Positions 1 to 8,821 are shown, numbered from the stretch's first letter. The stretch: DNA of 64,000 bases from Streptomyces sp. NRRL WC-3626 (GCF_000718785.1 NZ_JOCA01000009.1:1-64000), one strand, 5' to 3'. The notes: generated by a model not told the origin, from the sequence alone. Program-made: numbers and translations.

Positions 1-30
1 CCGCCCTCCGCCCTCCGCCCTCCGCCCTCC

Positions 31-113
31 GCGGGCAATCGTGCCGCAGGGCGGCACGGGTGGGCGCGACGGCACCCCGTAAGCGCCGGGCCGCGCGAAC
101 ACCCCCCGCCCAG
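31..113 (+). repeat. Dispersed GC-rich hairpin repeat, copy A
   Basis: About 83 nt that align over their full length, with a few substitutions and small indels, to 56454-56534. Both copies are on the plus strand. They share a hairpin (GTGCCGC ... GCGGCAC) followed by GGGTGGGCGC, a GGCACCCCG block and a terminal ACACCCCCCGCCCAG. No coding frame fits it. Confidence 0.75.
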
Positions 114-243
114 CACCCGCGCCCCCGCAGGGCGACCGCACCCCGGGGCAACACAAGCGCGTCGGCACCCGCACAAGCGTCGGCCGACACCGGCCACAAA
201 CCCCCCGCTTCACCCCATCGAGTGTCTTGACTTTCCCCTCCCG

Positions 244-276
244 CGATATATCGTGAATCACGTACAGACGCGATAT
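244..276 (+). promoter_or_regulatory. Palindromic operator candidate for PadR
   Basis: CGATATATCG at 244-253 is a perfect 10-bp palindrome. It overlaps CGTGAATCACG at 252-262, another perfect inverted repeat, and the half-site CGATAT recurs at 271-276. AT-rich ATAT-containing dyads are typical PadR operators. The site sits 26-58 nt before the first gene of a pair whose second gene encodes a PadR protein, so autoregulation is the simplest reading. Confidence 0.5.
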
Positions 277-301
277 GCCGCGTCCTCAGCAGGAGGCCCC
301 C

Positions 302-1177
302 ATGACCGAGTGGACCGTCGCGCACCCCACAAAGCTCACCTTCGACACCCCCGTCACGGACCTCCACGTCCGCGTCGTCAACGGCACGGTGAACATCGTC
401 GGCACCGACGCCCCCGAGGCCCACCTCCAGGTCTCCGACATAGACGGCCCGCCCCTCACCGTCACCCACCACAGCGGCACCCTCACGGTCGCCTACGAAG
501 ACCTCCCCTGGAAGGGCTTCCTCAAGTGGCTCGACCGCAAGGGCTGGCGCCGCAGCGCGGTGGTCTCCCTCGCCGTCCCCGCCCAGACCCGCGTAGAGGT
601 GGGCGTGGTCGGCGCCGCCGCCGTCCTCTCCGGCATCCAGGCCCCCGCCGCGGTGAAGGGGGTCGCCGGCGACACCACCCTCGTCGCCCTCTCCGGCCCG
701 GTCCGCGCGGACACCGTGTCCGGCAGCGTGGAGGCCCAGTCCGTCACGGGCGACCTGCGCTTCGCCTCCGTCTCCGGCGACCTCACCGTCGTCGAGGGCT
801 CCGGCTCCTCCGTACGGGCGGACACCGTCAGCGGATCGATGATCGTGGACCTCGACCCCGGCGGCCCCACCGACGTCCGGCTGACCAGCGTCTCGGGTGA
901 GATAGCCATTCGCCTGCCGGACCCGGCCGACGCCGAGGTCGAGGCCAACACCGCGAGCGGCGCCATCTCCAACGCCTTCGACGACCTCCGGGTCCAGGGC
1001 CAGTGGGGCGCCCACAAGCTCACCGGCCGCCTGGGCACCGGCAGCGGCAAACTGCGCGCCACCACCGTCTCGGGCTCCATCGCCCTGCTGCGCCGCCCGG
1101 CCGCGGCAGCCGGGGAGCCCGAACCGCGGCCCGGCTCGGGAGACAATGCCGGTACGACCGACAAGAAGGTGCTCTGA
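302..1177 (+). CDS. DUF4097 family beta-strand repeat protein
   Basis: A protein of 291 residues with no signal peptide or membrane span. From about residue 125 to the end it carries repeated short units of the type (D/S)TVSG(S/D/E), about 20 residues apart, which is the DUF4097 / putative-adhesin signature and predicts a single-stranded beta-helix. The ATG at 302 is preceded by AGGAGG (291-296), which favours it over an in-frame ATG at 275. Its stop lies one base before the PadR start, so the two are coupled. Such pairs are common in actinobacteria; the biochemical role of DUF4097 is unknown. Confidence 0.85.
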   Translation: MTEWTVAHPTKLTFDTPVTDLHVRVVNGTVNIVGTDAPEAHLQVSDIDGPPLTVTHHSGTLTVAYEDLPWKGFLKWLDRKGWRRSAVVSLAVPAQTRVEVGVVGAAAVLSGIQAPAAVKGVAGDTTLVALSGPVRADTVSGSVEAQSVTGDLRFASVSGDLTVVEGSGSSVRADTVSGSMIVDLDPGGPTDVRLTSVSGEIAIRLPDPADAEVEANTASGAISNAFDDLRVQGQWGAHKLTGRLGTGSGKLRATTVSGSIALLRRPAAAAGEPEPRPGSGDNAGTTDKKVL

Positions 1178-1178
1178 C

Positions 1179-2267
1179 ATGCCCCCCGTCTTCGCCCACG
1201 GACGCCTCCGCCTGTACCTGCTGAAGCTGCTGGACGAGGCCCCGCGCCACGGCTACGAGGTGATCCGCCTCCTGGAGGAGCGCTTCCAGGGGCTGTACGC
1301 GCCCTCGGCGGGCACGGTCTACCCGCGCCTGGCCAAGCTGGAGGCGGAGGGTCTGGTCACCCACACCACCGAGGGCGGCCGCAAGGTGTACTCCATCACC
1401 GACGCCGGCCGCGCCGAACTGGCCGACCGCAGCGGCGAACTGGCCGATCTGGAACTGGAGATCCGGGAGTCCGTCGCCGAACTGGCCGCGGAGATCCGCG
1501 CCGACGTCAGCGGGGCGGCGGGCGATCTGCGCCGCGAGATGCGGGCCGCCGCCGGCCAGGCCCGCCAGAGCCGTACGGGCGGGACGTCCGGCGCTGAGGA
1601 GGGTGCCTTCGGCGACTTCACGATGTTCGGCGACAAGGACGCCTGGCGCGCCGCCAAGGAGGAGATGCGCCGAGCCAAGCAGGAGTGGAAGGAACAGGCC
1701 CGGCGCGCCAAGGACGAGAGCCGCCGCTCCCGCGAGGAGGCCCAGCGCGCCCGCCGCCAGGCCAAGGAGGCCCAGGACAGGGCGCAGGAGGAGGTGCAGC
1801 GCGTCGTGCGGCAGGTCCAGGAACAGGTGCAGGGCCACTTCGCCCGGGGCGACTGGCCGACCGGACTGCGTGAGGGCCTGGGCGAACTGGCCAAGGAGAT
1901 GAGCGAGTTCGGCAAGGACTTCGCCTTCGGCCGCACCGGCACGGGAAGCCCCGGAACGGCAGGCACCGGCACGGGAAGCCCCGGCAAGACGTCCGGGCCG
2001 TCATACTCCGACACGCCCGAGGACTTCCCCGCCGGCTACACCCCGGCCTGGGCGCACGAGGACGCCGCGGAGTCCACCGGTGACCCGGCCCGTGACCTGG
2101 ACCGGCTGCTGGACCGCTTCCGGGACGACATCCGGGACGCGGCCCGCGACCAGGGAGTCACCACCGCCCAGCTCCGCGACGCCCGTCGCCATCTGTCCAC
2201 GGCGGCGGCCCACATCGGGGTGATACTCCGCGCCCCGCACGCGGGGCCGCCCACCGGGAAGGACTGA
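1179..2267 (+). CDS. PadR family transcriptional regulator with long coiled-coil
   Basis: 362 residues. The N-terminal ~85 residues form a PadR winged helix (LYLLKLLDEAPRHGYEVIRLLEE ... GTVYPRLAKLEAEGL), which would bind DNA. Residues ~85-245 are a highly charged, Lys/Arg/Glu/Ala-rich coiled-coil much longer than the two-helix tail of ordinary PadR proteins. A Gly/Ser/Pro/Thr linker (about 250-275) follows, then a helical C-terminus. The linker contains an exact 22-nt repeat at 30-nt period (1933-1954 and 1963-1984). It starts one base after the DUF4097 stop and probably represses this two-gene operon. Confidence 0.85.
   Translation: MPPVFAHGRLRLYLLKLLDEAPRHGYEVIRLLEERFQGLYAPSAGTVYPRLAKLEAEGLVTHTTEGGRKVYSITDAGRAELADRSGELADLELEIRESVAELAAEIRADVSGAAGDLRREMRAAAGQARQSRTGGTSGAEEGAFGDFTMFGDKDAWRAAKEEMRRAKQEWKEQARRAKDESRRSREEAQRARRQAKEAQDRAQEEVQRVVRQVQEQVQGHFARGDWPTGLREGLGELAKEMSEFGKDFAFGRTGTGSPGTAGTGTGSPGKTSGPSYSDTPEDFPAGYTPAWAHEDAAESTGDPARDLDRLLDRFRDDIRDAARDQGVTTAQLRDARRHLSTAAAHIGVILRAPHAGPPTGKD
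1933..1984 (+). repeat. Short in-frame direct repeat in padR linker
   Basis: Two identical 22-nt units at 1933-1954 and 1963-1984, with a period of 30 nt (10 codons), encode the repeated peptide GTGSPG in the flexible linker of the PadR protein. The in-frame period suggests slippage or duplication tolerated by a disordered linker. Confidence 0.8.
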
Positions 2268-2274
2268 TCCGGCG

Positions 2275-2838
2275 TCAGCCCGCCTTGGCGTCGCCGCTCC
2301 CGTACAGCACGCGGGTGACGGACTCATAGGTCACCCCGTGGTCGGCGAGGACCTCGGCGGGCACACCGGGGCGGGCGGTGAGGGCGAGCAGGATGTGCTC
2401 GTCGCCGATATGGCGGTCCCTGCGGGCCACGGCGACCCGCAGGGCCCTTTCGAGTACGTCCTTGGCGCCCCGGCCGAAGCTGCGGCGCCCCGACCACCGG
2501 CCCTTGTCCCCGCGGTCGCCGGACATCGCCCCGACGCCATGGGTCTCCTCCACCCTGGCGACGATCTCCGAGACGTCGATCCCCAGTCCGGCGAGGGCGT
2601 CGGACTCGGCCTGCGACAGACCGGCCCGGCGCCGGGCCTCGTCCAGCGCCCGCCGTACGGACTCCCCCCGCTCGTCCACACCGAGCGCCGCCAGCGCGAA
2701 GGACGCGCGGCTCGCCCGGCGCTCCAGCAGGGCGCGCAGGAGATGCTCGGCGTCGACGGTCCCCGTCCGCGCCCCGTCGGCGTACTCGACCGCCCCCTTC
2801 ACCACATCACGGGCGTCCTTCGTGAACCGCTCGAACAT
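2275..2838 (-). CDS. Clp N-terminal domain protein (no ATPase domain)
   Basis: 187 residues containing a double Clp_N (ClpA/ClpC amino-terminal) domain: MFERFTKDARDVV ... HLLRALLE near the N-terminus and GDEHILLAL in the second repeat. No Walker motifs are present, so it is not an unfoldase. It may act as a stand-alone adaptor or substrate-binding module, as in ClpS-like or ClpN relatives. Its ATG overlaps the stop of the upstream HTH gene (ATGA), so both come from one transcript and translation is coupled. It converges with the padR gene, leaving 7 nt between stops. Confidence 0.85.
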   Translation of the reverse strand: MFERFTKDARDVVKGAVEYADGARTGTVDAEHLLRALLERRASRASFALAALGVDERGESVRRALDEARRRAGLSQAESDALAGLGIDVSEIVARVEETHGVGAMSGDRGDKGRWSGRRSFGRGAKDVLERALRVAVARRDRHIGDEHILLALTARPGVPAEVLADHGVTYESVTRVLYGSGDAKAG

Positions 2839-3047
2839 CAATGCCTCCCGTACTTCTTGTGCACGGCCTGCCTGCTGACCCCGAGTTCGGTCGCGATCTC
2901 CTGCCACGACCAGCCCTGATGGCGCGCGTTGCGCACCTGCACGGTCTCCAGTTGCTCCAGCAGCCGGCGCAGGGCGGCGACGGCCCGCAGGCCGACCCGT
3001 GGGTCACGGTCGCCCGCGCGCTCGGCGAGGTCGGTTGCCTCAGTCAT
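2838..3047 (-). CDS. Small helix-turn-helix protein, partner of Clp-N protein
   Basis: 69 residues. The C-terminal part (QGWSWQEIATELGVSRQAVH) is a clear helix-turn-helix; the N-terminal half is helical (LRAVAALRRLLEQLETVQ). The ATG at 3047 has no Shine-Dalgarno sequence but lies 6 nt after a good -10, so the mRNA is probably leaderless. Two inverted repeats sharing the core GTCAAC-N4-GTTGAC cover this promoter, suggesting that the protein represses its own two-gene operon. The pairing of an HTH protein with a Clp-N protein recurs in Streptomyces, but I know of no demonstrated function. Confidence 0.85.
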   Translation of the reverse strand: MTEATDLAERAGDRDPRVGLRAVAALRRLLEQLETVQVRNARHQGWSWQEIATELGVSRQAVHKKYGRH

Positions 3048-3050
3048 GAT

Positions 3051-3098
3051 GTCAACGTAAGTTGACGAGGGCGGCATGTCAACCCCAGTTGACATGCC
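3051..3098 (-). promoter_or_regulatory. Leaderless promoter embedded in two palindromic operators
   Basis: Reading the minus strand, -35 TTGACA (3082-3077), a 17-nt spacer and -10 TACGTT (3059-3054) end 6 nt before the ATG at 3047. The -35 lies inside a perfect 11-bp inverted repeat with a 4-nt centre (3073-3098). The -10 lies inside a perfect 6-bp inverted repeat, also with a 4-nt centre (3051-3066). Both share the core GTCAAC-N4-GTTGAC, and their centres are 27 bp apart. Confidence 0.8.
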
Positions 3099-3151
3099 GA
3101 CGGCCGGCCCGGAGACCCGGACCGGCCGTGCGAGCCTTCTCGGCCCCTCCG

Positions 3152-4117
3152 TCAGGGACTGGTGAGCACGATCTTGCCGAACTGCCCGCCGGACTCCATC
3201 CGTTCGAAGCCCTCCCGTGCCCGGTCCAGGGGCAGCACCTCGTCGATGACGGGACGTACGCCCGTGGCGGCGCAGAAGGAGAGGAGGTCCTCCAGCTCGT
3301 CCTTGGTGCCCATGGTCGACCCGACGACCTTGAGCTCCAGGAAGAAGATCCGGGTCAGCTCGGCGTGCGGGGGCCGGTCACCGCTGGTGGCGCCGGAGAT
3401 CACCAGCGTGCCGCCGGGACGCAGCGACTTCACCGAGTGGGACCAGGTGGCGGCGCCCACGGTCTCGATGACCGCGTCGACCCGCTGTGGCAGCCTCGCC
3501 CCGGTCTCCACGGCCTCCACGGCCCCGAGTTCGAGCGCGCGCTTGCGCTTGGCCTCGTCCCGGCTGGTGGCGAAGACCCGCAGCCCCGCCGCCTTGCCGA
3601 GCACGATCGCGGCGGTGGCGACACCGCCCCCGGCTCCCTGCACCAGCACCGAGTCCCCGGGCCGTACCCCGGCGTTGGTGAACAGCATCCGGTACGCGGT
3701 CAGCCAGGCGGTCGGCAGACAGGCGGCCTCCTCGAAGGAGAGCTCCTTCGGCTTGGGCAGCAGGTTCCAGGTGGGCACGGCGACCTGCTCGGCGAAGGTG
3801 CCCGGATAGCGCTCGGTGAGGATGGACCGGGGCTCACGGGGACCCACGCCGTGCCCGCTCTGGCCGATCACGGAGTGCAGGACGACCTCGTTGCCGTCCT
3901 CGTCGACGCCTGCGGCGTCGCAGCCGAGGATCATCGGCAGCTTGTCCTCCGCGAGGCCGACGCCCCGCAGGGACCAGAGGTCATGGTGGTTGAGGGAGGC
4001 GGCCTTGACCGTGACGGTGCTCCAGCCGGGCCGGGACTCGGGAGCGGGACGCTCTCCCGACTCCAGACCCGTGAGCGGCTGGTCGCGGTCGATTCGGGCG
4101 GCGTAGACGGCGAACAT
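3152..4117 (-). CDS. Zinc-type alcohol dehydrogenase / quinone oxidoreductase family protein
   Basis: 321 residues of the MDR superfamily. The N-terminal GroES-like domain (SLNHHDLWSLRG, DAAGVDEDG) is followed by a Rossmann fold with VQGAGGGVATAA and the cofactor-binding end FATSRDEAKRK, which favours NADP(H). Catalytic-zinc cysteines are not evident, so a quinone-reductase-like enoyl or ketone reductase is likelier than a zinc alcohol dehydrogenase. The ATG at 4117 (MFAVYAARID) is chosen over an upstream ATG because family members begin there. Transcribed separately, towards the HTH/Clp-N operon; substrate unknown. Confidence 0.85.
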   Translation of the reverse strand: MFAVYAARIDRDQPLTGLESGERPAPESRPGWSTVTVKAASLNHHDLWSLRGVGLAEDKLPMILGCDAAGVDEDGNEVVLHSVIGQSGHGVGPREPRSILTERYPGTFAEQVAVPTWNLLPKPKELSFEEAACLPTAWLTAYRMLFTNAGVRPGDSVLVQGAGGGVATAAIVLGKAAGLRVFATSRDEAKRKRALELGAVEAVETGARLPQRVDAVIETVGAATWSHSVKSLRPGGTLVISGATSGDRPPHAELTRIFFLELKVVGSTMGTKDELEDLLSFCAATGVRPVIDEVLPLDRAREGFERMESGGQFGKIVLTSP

Positions 4118-4207
4118 GACCTTGACGATAGGTTCCCCGCCCCGCCGAAGGAACCAGGCCCCACTGTGAGACACGCCCTCTTGCCACCGGGCACACCGGC
4201 GAAAGAC

Positions 4208-4243
4208 GGCCGGCCCCGCCCCACCGGGGGGACGGGGCCGGCC
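4208..4243 (-). terminator. Hairpin terminator after malic enzyme gene
   Basis: An 11-bp perfect stem, GGCCGGCCCCG (4208-4218) with CGGGGCCGGCC (4233-4243), lies 16 nt downstream of the malic enzyme stop and upstream of the dehydrogenase gene. Confidence 0.7.
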
Positions 4244-4258
4244 GGCGGTCCACGCGCT

Positions 4259-5497
4259 TCAGCGGCGGGCGACACCCTCCGCACGGGCGGCCGCGGCCAC
4301 CGCGGCCGTCACCGCGGGGGCGACCCGCTCGTCGAACGGGGACGGGATGACGTAGTCGGCGGCGAGATCGTCGCCCACCACCGAGGCCAGCGCCTCGGCC
4401 GCCGCCAGCTTCATCCCCTCGGTGATCCGGGAGGCGCGCACCTGCAGCGCGCCCGCGAAGATGCCGGGGAACGCCAGGACGTTGTTGATCTGGTTCGGGA
4501 AGTCCGACCGCCCGGTGGCCACGACCGCCGCGTACTTGTGCGCGATCTCCGGGTGCACCTCGGGGTTCGGGTTGGCCATGGCGAAGACGAACGCGCCCTC
4601 GGCCATCGACGCCACCGCCGGCTCCGGCACCGTACCGCCGGAGACGCCGATGAAGACGTCGGCGCCGGACAGAGCCGACTCCAGCGAACCGGAGATTCCG
4701 GCCTTGTTGGTGAAGGACGCCAGTTCCGTCTTGATCGGCGTGAGGTCCCCGCGGTCCCGCGAGACGACGCCCTTGCGGTCGGCCACGGCGACATCGCCGA
4801 TACCGGCCTCGATCAGCATCTTGGCGATGGCGACACCCGCCGCTCCCGCGCCCGAGATCACGGCCCGCAGATCACCGAGCGGCCGCCCGCTCAGCCGCGC
4901 CGCGTTCCGCAGCGCCGCCAGCGTCACGACCGCCGTGCCGTGCTGGTCGTCGTGGAAGACCGGGATGTCCAGCCGCTCCTGCAGCCGCTTCTCGATCTCG
5001 AAGCAGCGGGGCGCCGAGATGTCCTCCAGGTTCACCCCGCCGAAGGACGGGGCGAGCCGGACCACGGTCTCGACGATCTCGTCCACATCGGTGCAGGCCA
5101 GCGCGATCGGGACCGCGTCCACACCGCCGAACTGCTTGAAGAGGATGGCCTTGCCCTCCATCACCGGGAGGGACGCCTCGGGTCCGATGTCACCGAGGCC
5201 CAGCACGGCCGTACCGTCCGTCACGACGGCGACGACCTGCGACTTCCACGTGTAGTCGTGGACGAGGTCCGGCTGCTCGGCGATCGCGCTGCACACCTTC
5301 GCGACGCCGGGCGTGTACGCCAGGGACAGATCGTCCTTGTCGCGGATCGGCACGGTGGCCTGCACAGCCATCTTGCCGCCGCGGTGCAGCGCGAACGCCG
5401 GGTCGAAGGAGTCAAGGGGCTCTGCCCCGTCACCCTGCTCCGTACGACCGGTCCGGCTTTCGCTGTCGCTGCGAGGATTGACAATCTCCGCTGCCAC
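4259..5497 (-). CDS. Malic enzyme
   Basis: 412 residues, the usual length of short bacterial malic enzymes (oxidative decarboxylation of malate to pyruvate and CO2). Visible motifs: the Tyr-bearing SLAYTPGVAKVC, the catalytic Lys segment MEGKAILFKQFGG, the metal-site segment DDQHGTAVV, and the dinucleotide fold ISGAGAAGVAIAKM. The strand after the fold ends VAVADRKG. The GTG start at 5497 follows AAGGGG. As I recall, the S. coelicolor enzyme at this locus was characterised as NADP-dependent, but cofactor choice cannot be settled from the motifs alone. It would supply pyruvate and reducing power for lipid or polyketide synthesis. Confidence 0.93.
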   Translation of the reverse strand: MAAEIVNPRSDSESRTGRTEQGDGAEPLDSFDPAFALHRGGKMAVQATVPIRDKDDLSLAYTPGVAKVCSAIAEQPDLVHDYTWKSQVVAVVTDGTAVLGLGDIGPEASLPVMEGKAILFKQFGGVDAVPIALACTDVDEIVETVVRLAPSFGGVNLEDISAPRCFEIEKRLQERLDIPVFHDDQHGTAVVTLAALRNAARLSGRPLGDLRAVISGAGAAGVAIAKMLIEAGIGDVAVADRKGVVSRDRGDLTPIKTELASFTNKAGISGSLESALSGADVFIGVSGGTVPEPAVASMAEGAFVFAMANPNPEVHPEIAHKYAAVVATGRSDFPNQINNVLAFPGIFAGALQVRASRITEGMKLAAAEALASVVGDDLAADYVIPSPFDERVAPAVTAAVAAAARAEGVARR

Positions 5498-6077
5498 TTG
5501 GTTTTACCCCTTAAGTGTTCATGGTTTGAGGGTTGCCACTCCTGGTGAGGGGTGGGCGGGACCGCGCAAGGCCCGGAGGGATGATGCGTACGGGCCGAAC
5601 ACGACGGGCACGCCGCACACGCGCCCTGTGCCCCGGATGAGGGGTGTGAGGAACCTTCTTACCGGACGGACGCCGTCGGCGACGAGTCCATAACGCGAAG
5701 GTCACATGCCGCCGCTCTGAATTGTCGCTCCATATCAGGACAAGGGACCGAGGGGCTACGAGCAAGCCCACAAAAACGACAAAAACCTCGGCAGGTGCGT
5801 CCACATCCTGGAATGAGCCGCAGATCTTCCGGCCAGAGCGGCCGAATCCCGCAGACTCTTCGGCCGGATGTCCCGGAGTGGTGTGGTTCGGGTACGACCC
5901 GTTATCCGATTTTGACATCACGGGCCCCCTGAATGGCTCAGACCGAATGGCAAGATGCCGTAATCGCACGAGGTCGCGACACTCGAAGGCGTGTGTTCCC
6001 GTCGACCTGCGGCGCCGCCGGTACCCATCGGCGGCCCACCCATCGGCATCTCCACCCATCCGCCGGAGGAACCCACC
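5498..6077. other. 580-nt divergent intergenic region
   Basis: It separates the malic enzyme gene (leftward) from the amino-acid ABC transporter operon (rightward) and is less GC-rich than the flanking genes. Short open frames here have no coding character or ribosome site. A TTGACA lies near 5909 for the rightward operon without a convincing -10 at 17 nt. I see no clear regulator palindrome or structured RNA. Confidence 0.6.
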
Positions 6078-7040
6078 ATGACCGCAAGCACCACCCGTCG
6101 TACCACCGCCGCGCGCTCCCGTCTTGCGGCGGTCGGCGCGATCGCGGTCGCAGGCACACTGCTTCTCACCGGCTGCGGTGACCAGACGAAGGACAAGGGC
6201 GCCGGCGACTCGACGTCCGAGAGCAAGGCCCCGCTGGCCGACAAGCTTCCCCAGGCGATCCGCGACAAGGGCGTCATCAAGGTCGGTTCGGACATCGCCT
6301 ACGCGCCGGTCGAGTTCAAGGACGACTCCGGCAAGGTGGTCGGCATCGACCCCGACATCGCGGCCGCGATGGGCAAGCAGCTCGGCGTGACCTTCGAGTT
6401 CGAGAACGCCACCTTCGACACGCTCGTCGGCGGTCTCGCCTCCAAGCGCTACAACGTGGCGATGTCGGCGATGACCGACACCAAGGACCGGCAGGAAGGC
6501 ATCGACGGCGACACCGGCAAGAAGGTCGGCGCGGGTGTCGACTTCGTCGACTACTTCACCGCGGGCGTCTCGCTGTACACCAACAAGGGCGAGGACCAGG
6601 GGATCAAGACCTGGGACGACCTCTGCGGCAAGACCATGGCCGTACAGCGCAACACCTTCTCGCACGACCTCGCCAAGGACCAGGCGAAGAAGTGCACGGA
6701 CGCCGGCGAGCAGACCCTCAAGATCGAGCCCTTCGACACCAACCCCGAGGCCGAGACCCGGATGCGCTCCAAGGGCGCGGACGTCGTCTCCGCCGACTTC
6801 CCGATCGCCGCGTACTCCGTGAAGAACTCCGGCGGCGGCAAGTACTTCGAGGTCGTCGGCGACCAGGTCGAGGCGGGCCCGTACGGCATCGCCGTCGCCA
6901 AGGGCAACGACGAACTGCGCGACGCGCTGCAGGCCGCCGTCCAGGCCATCATCGACAACGGCGAGTACCAGAAGATCGTCGAGAAGTGGGGCGTCGCGGA
7001 CGGCGCGATCACCGAGGCCAAGATCAACGGCGGTTCCTGA
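6078..7040 (+). CDS. Polar amino-acid ABC transporter, substrate-binding lipoprotein
   Basis: 320 residues. An N-terminal lipoprotein signal ends in the lipobox LLTGC (Cys at about residue 33), so the mature protein is anchored outside the membrane. The rest is a family-3 (glutamate/glutamine-type) solute-binding fold: GVIKVGSDIAYAPVEF, VGIDPDIAAAMGKQLGV, DTLVGGLASKRYNVAMSAM, WDDLCGKTMAVQ. RBS GGAGGA (6065-6070) supports the ATG at 6078. It is first in an operon with permease and ATPase. The substrate is probably glutamate or a related amino acid, not provable from sequence. Confidence 0.92.
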   Translation: MTASTTRRTTAARSRLAAVGAIAVAGTLLLTGCGDQTKDKGAGDSTSESKAPLADKLPQAIRDKGVIKVGSDIAYAPVEFKDDSGKVVGIDPDIAAAMGKQLGVTFEFENATFDTLVGGLASKRYNVAMSAMTDTKDRQEGIDGDTGKKVGAGVDFVDYFTAGVSLYTNKGEDQGIKTWDDLCGKTMAVQRNTFSHDLAKDQAKKCTDAGEQTLKIEPFDTNPEAETRMRSKGADVVSADFPIAAYSVKNSGGGKYFEVVGDQVEAGPYGIAVAKGNDELRDALQAAVQAIIDNGEYQKIVEKWGVADGAITEAKINGGS

Positions 7041-7076
7041 ACCCCCGGTTCGACTCGGCTCTGAAAGGCTCCACCC

Positions 7077-8015
7077 GTGACTGTTGACGTCAACAAGACG
7101 GACGGTCCCGGCGCGACGCCCGCTGCCGGGCCGGAGGCCATCAAGGCCATTCCGGTCCGGCACCCCGGGCGGTACGTGTCGGCGGCCGTCGCACTCGCCC
7201 TGCTGGGCGCGGTCGTCTACGCCTTCGCGCAGGCCAAGATCAACTGGGGCGCGATCCCCGACTACTTCTTCGACGACCGGATCCTGCACGGTGTCGGCAA
7301 CACCCTGCTCTTGACCGTCCTGTCGATGGTGATCGGCATCGCCGGCGGCATCCTGCTCGCCGTGATGCGCCTGTCGAAGAACCCGGTGACCTCGTCACTC
7401 GCCTGGTTCTACATCTGGTTCTTCCGCGGCACCCCGGTCCTGGTCCAGCTCTTCGTCTGGTTCAACCTCGGCCTGGTCTTCGAGTACATCAACCTCGGCC
7501 CGATCTACAAGGACTACTGGGCGTCGTTCATGACGCCGTTGCTGACGGCGCTGCTCGGCCTGGGTCTCAACGAGGCCGCCTACATGTCCGAGATCTGCCG
7601 GGCCGGCCTGCTCTCGGTCGACGAGGGCCAGACCGAGGCGTCGCACGCCCTCGGCATGAGCCACACCAAGACGCTGCGCCGGATCGTCGTTCCGCAGGCG
7701 ATGCGGGTGATCGTGCCGCCCACCGGCAACGAGGTCATCAACATGCTGAAGACGACCTCGCTCGTCTCGGCAGTGCAGTTCGCCGACCTCTTCCAGGAAG
7801 CCAAGGACATCGGCCAGAACTCGGGCTCACCGGTGGAGATGTACTTCCTCGCCGCCGCCTGGTACCTGATCATGACCTCCATCCTGAGCGTGGGCCAGTA
7901 CTACGTCGAGCGTCACTACGCCCGCGGAGCGGTCCGTACGCTGCCGCCGACGCCCCTGCAGCGGCTGAAGGCCGCCTTCCTCCCGACGCGCCGCCCGAAG
8001 GGAGGCATCGCATGA
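7077..8015 (+). CDS. Amino-acid ABC transporter permease
   Basis: 312 residues with several transmembrane segments and the EAA-loop signature of polar amino-acid permeases ([20 protein letters not shown], then EASHALGMS), which contacts the ATPase. The motif [11 protein letters not shown] is typical of HisM/GlnP-like permeases. The start is GTG at 7077. Only one permease is encoded, so it may work as a homodimer. Its stop overlaps the ATPase start (ATGA), coupling the subunits. Confidence 0.93.
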   Translation: MTVDVNKTDGPGATPAAGPEAIKAIPVRHPGRYVSAAVALALLGAVVYAFAQAKINWGAIPDYFFDDRILHGVGNTLLLTVLSMVIGIAGGILLAVMRLSKNPVTSSLAWFYIWFFRGTPVLVQLFVWFNLGLVFEYINLGPIYKDYWASFMTPLLTALLGLGLNEAAYMSEICRAGLLSVDEGQTEASHALGMSHTKTLRRIVVPQAMRVIVPPTGNEVINMLKTTSLVSAVQFADLFQEAKDIGQNSGSPVEMYFLAAAWYLIMTSILSVGQYYVERHYARGAVRTLPPTPLQRLKAAFLPTRRPKGGIA

Positions 8016-8821
8016 CCGAGAAGCCGAGCAAGACCGACGGTGCCCGCGTGCGGGACTCCTCCGTCCCCATGGTCAAGGCGGAGGGCGTCCACAAGTCCTT
8101 CGGCGCCGTGGAGGTCCTCCAGGGCATCGACCTGGAGGTGAAGTCCGGCGAGGTGTTCTGCCTCATCGGCCCCTCCGGCTCCGGCAAGTCCACCTTCCTC
8201 AGGTGTATCAACCACCTCGAGAAGATCAACGCCGGGCGTCTTTACGTCGACGGTGATCTGGTCGGCTACCGCCAGAAGGGTGACAAGCTCTACGAGCTGA
8301 AGGACAGTGAGGTCGCCCTCAAGCGCCGGGACATCGGCATGGTCTTCCAGCGCTTCAACCTGTTCCCGCACATGACGGCCGTCGAGAACGTCATGGAGGC
8401 GCCGGTCCAGGTCAAAGGCGTGAGCAAGGCACAGGCCAAGGAGCGGGCGATGCGGCTCCTGGAGCGCGTGGGCCTCGGCGACAAGGCCCGGAACTACCCC
8501 TCGCAGCTCTCCGGCGGCCAGCAGCAGCGCGTCGCGATCGCGCGGGCGCTCGCCATGGACCCGAAGCTGATGCTCTTCGACGAGCCGACCTCGGCGCTCG
8601 ACCCGGAGCTGGTCGGTGACGTCCTCGACGTCATGCGCGACCTCGCCGAGTCCGGTATGACGATGGTCGTCGTCACCCACGAGATGGGCTTCGCGCGCGA
8701 GGTGGGCGACAGCCTGGTCTTCATGGACGGCGGTGTGGTGGTCGAGTCGGGCAACCCGCGCGACGTGCTGACCGACCCGCAGCACGAGCGCACGAAGGCG
8801 TTCCTGTCCAAGGTGCTCTGA
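8012..8821 (+). CDS. Amino-acid ABC transporter ATP-binding protein
   Basis: 269 residues. Walker [10 protein letters not shown] (about residues 53-61), signature LSGGQQQR, Walker [13 protein letters not shown] and the switch histidine VVTHEMGF are intact. This is a GlnQ/HisP-type importer ATPase with a ~20-residue N-terminal extension. It couples to the permease ending at 8015 (4-nt overlap) and the lipoprotein encoded first, completing an importer. The operon ends in a long hairpin. Confidence 0.95.
   Translation: MTEKPSKTDGARVRDSSVPMVKAEGVHKSFGAVEVLQGIDLEVKSGEVFCLIGPSGSGKSTFLRCINHLEKINAGRLYVDGDLVGYRQKGDKLYELKDSEVALKRRDIGMVFQRFNLFPHMTAVENVMEAPVQVKGVSKAQAKERAMRLLERVGLGDKARNYPSQLSGGQQQRVAIARALAMDPKLMLFDEPTSALDPELVGDVLDVMRDLAESGMTMVVVTHEMGFAREVGDSLVFMDGGVVVESGNPRDVLTDPQHERTKAFLSKVL

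Larger units (their letters stand above)
1..301. other. Intergenic region with heptamer tandem repeat and dispersed repeat copy A
   Basis: No gene is seen here. Bases 1-28 are four exact tandem copies of the heptamer CCGCCCT, cut by the window edge. Bases 31-113 are one copy of a hairpin-forming dispersed repeat whose second copy lies at 56454-56534. Bases 244-276 hold AT-rich palindromes in front of the DUF4097/PadR genes. A possible -35 TTGACT is at 227-232, but no convincing -10 sits at the usual spacing. Confidence 0.7.

Noticed and set aside
3062..5548. 828-codon open frame opposite the dehydrogenase and malic enzyme genes
   Set aside because: It is an antisense shadow produced by high GC; both opposing genes are unmistakable and the translated frame is low-complexity His/Arg/Gly with no motif.
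5805..5850. Second SigR promoter (GGAAT near 5812)
   Set aside because: No GTT occurs 18-19 nt downstream.
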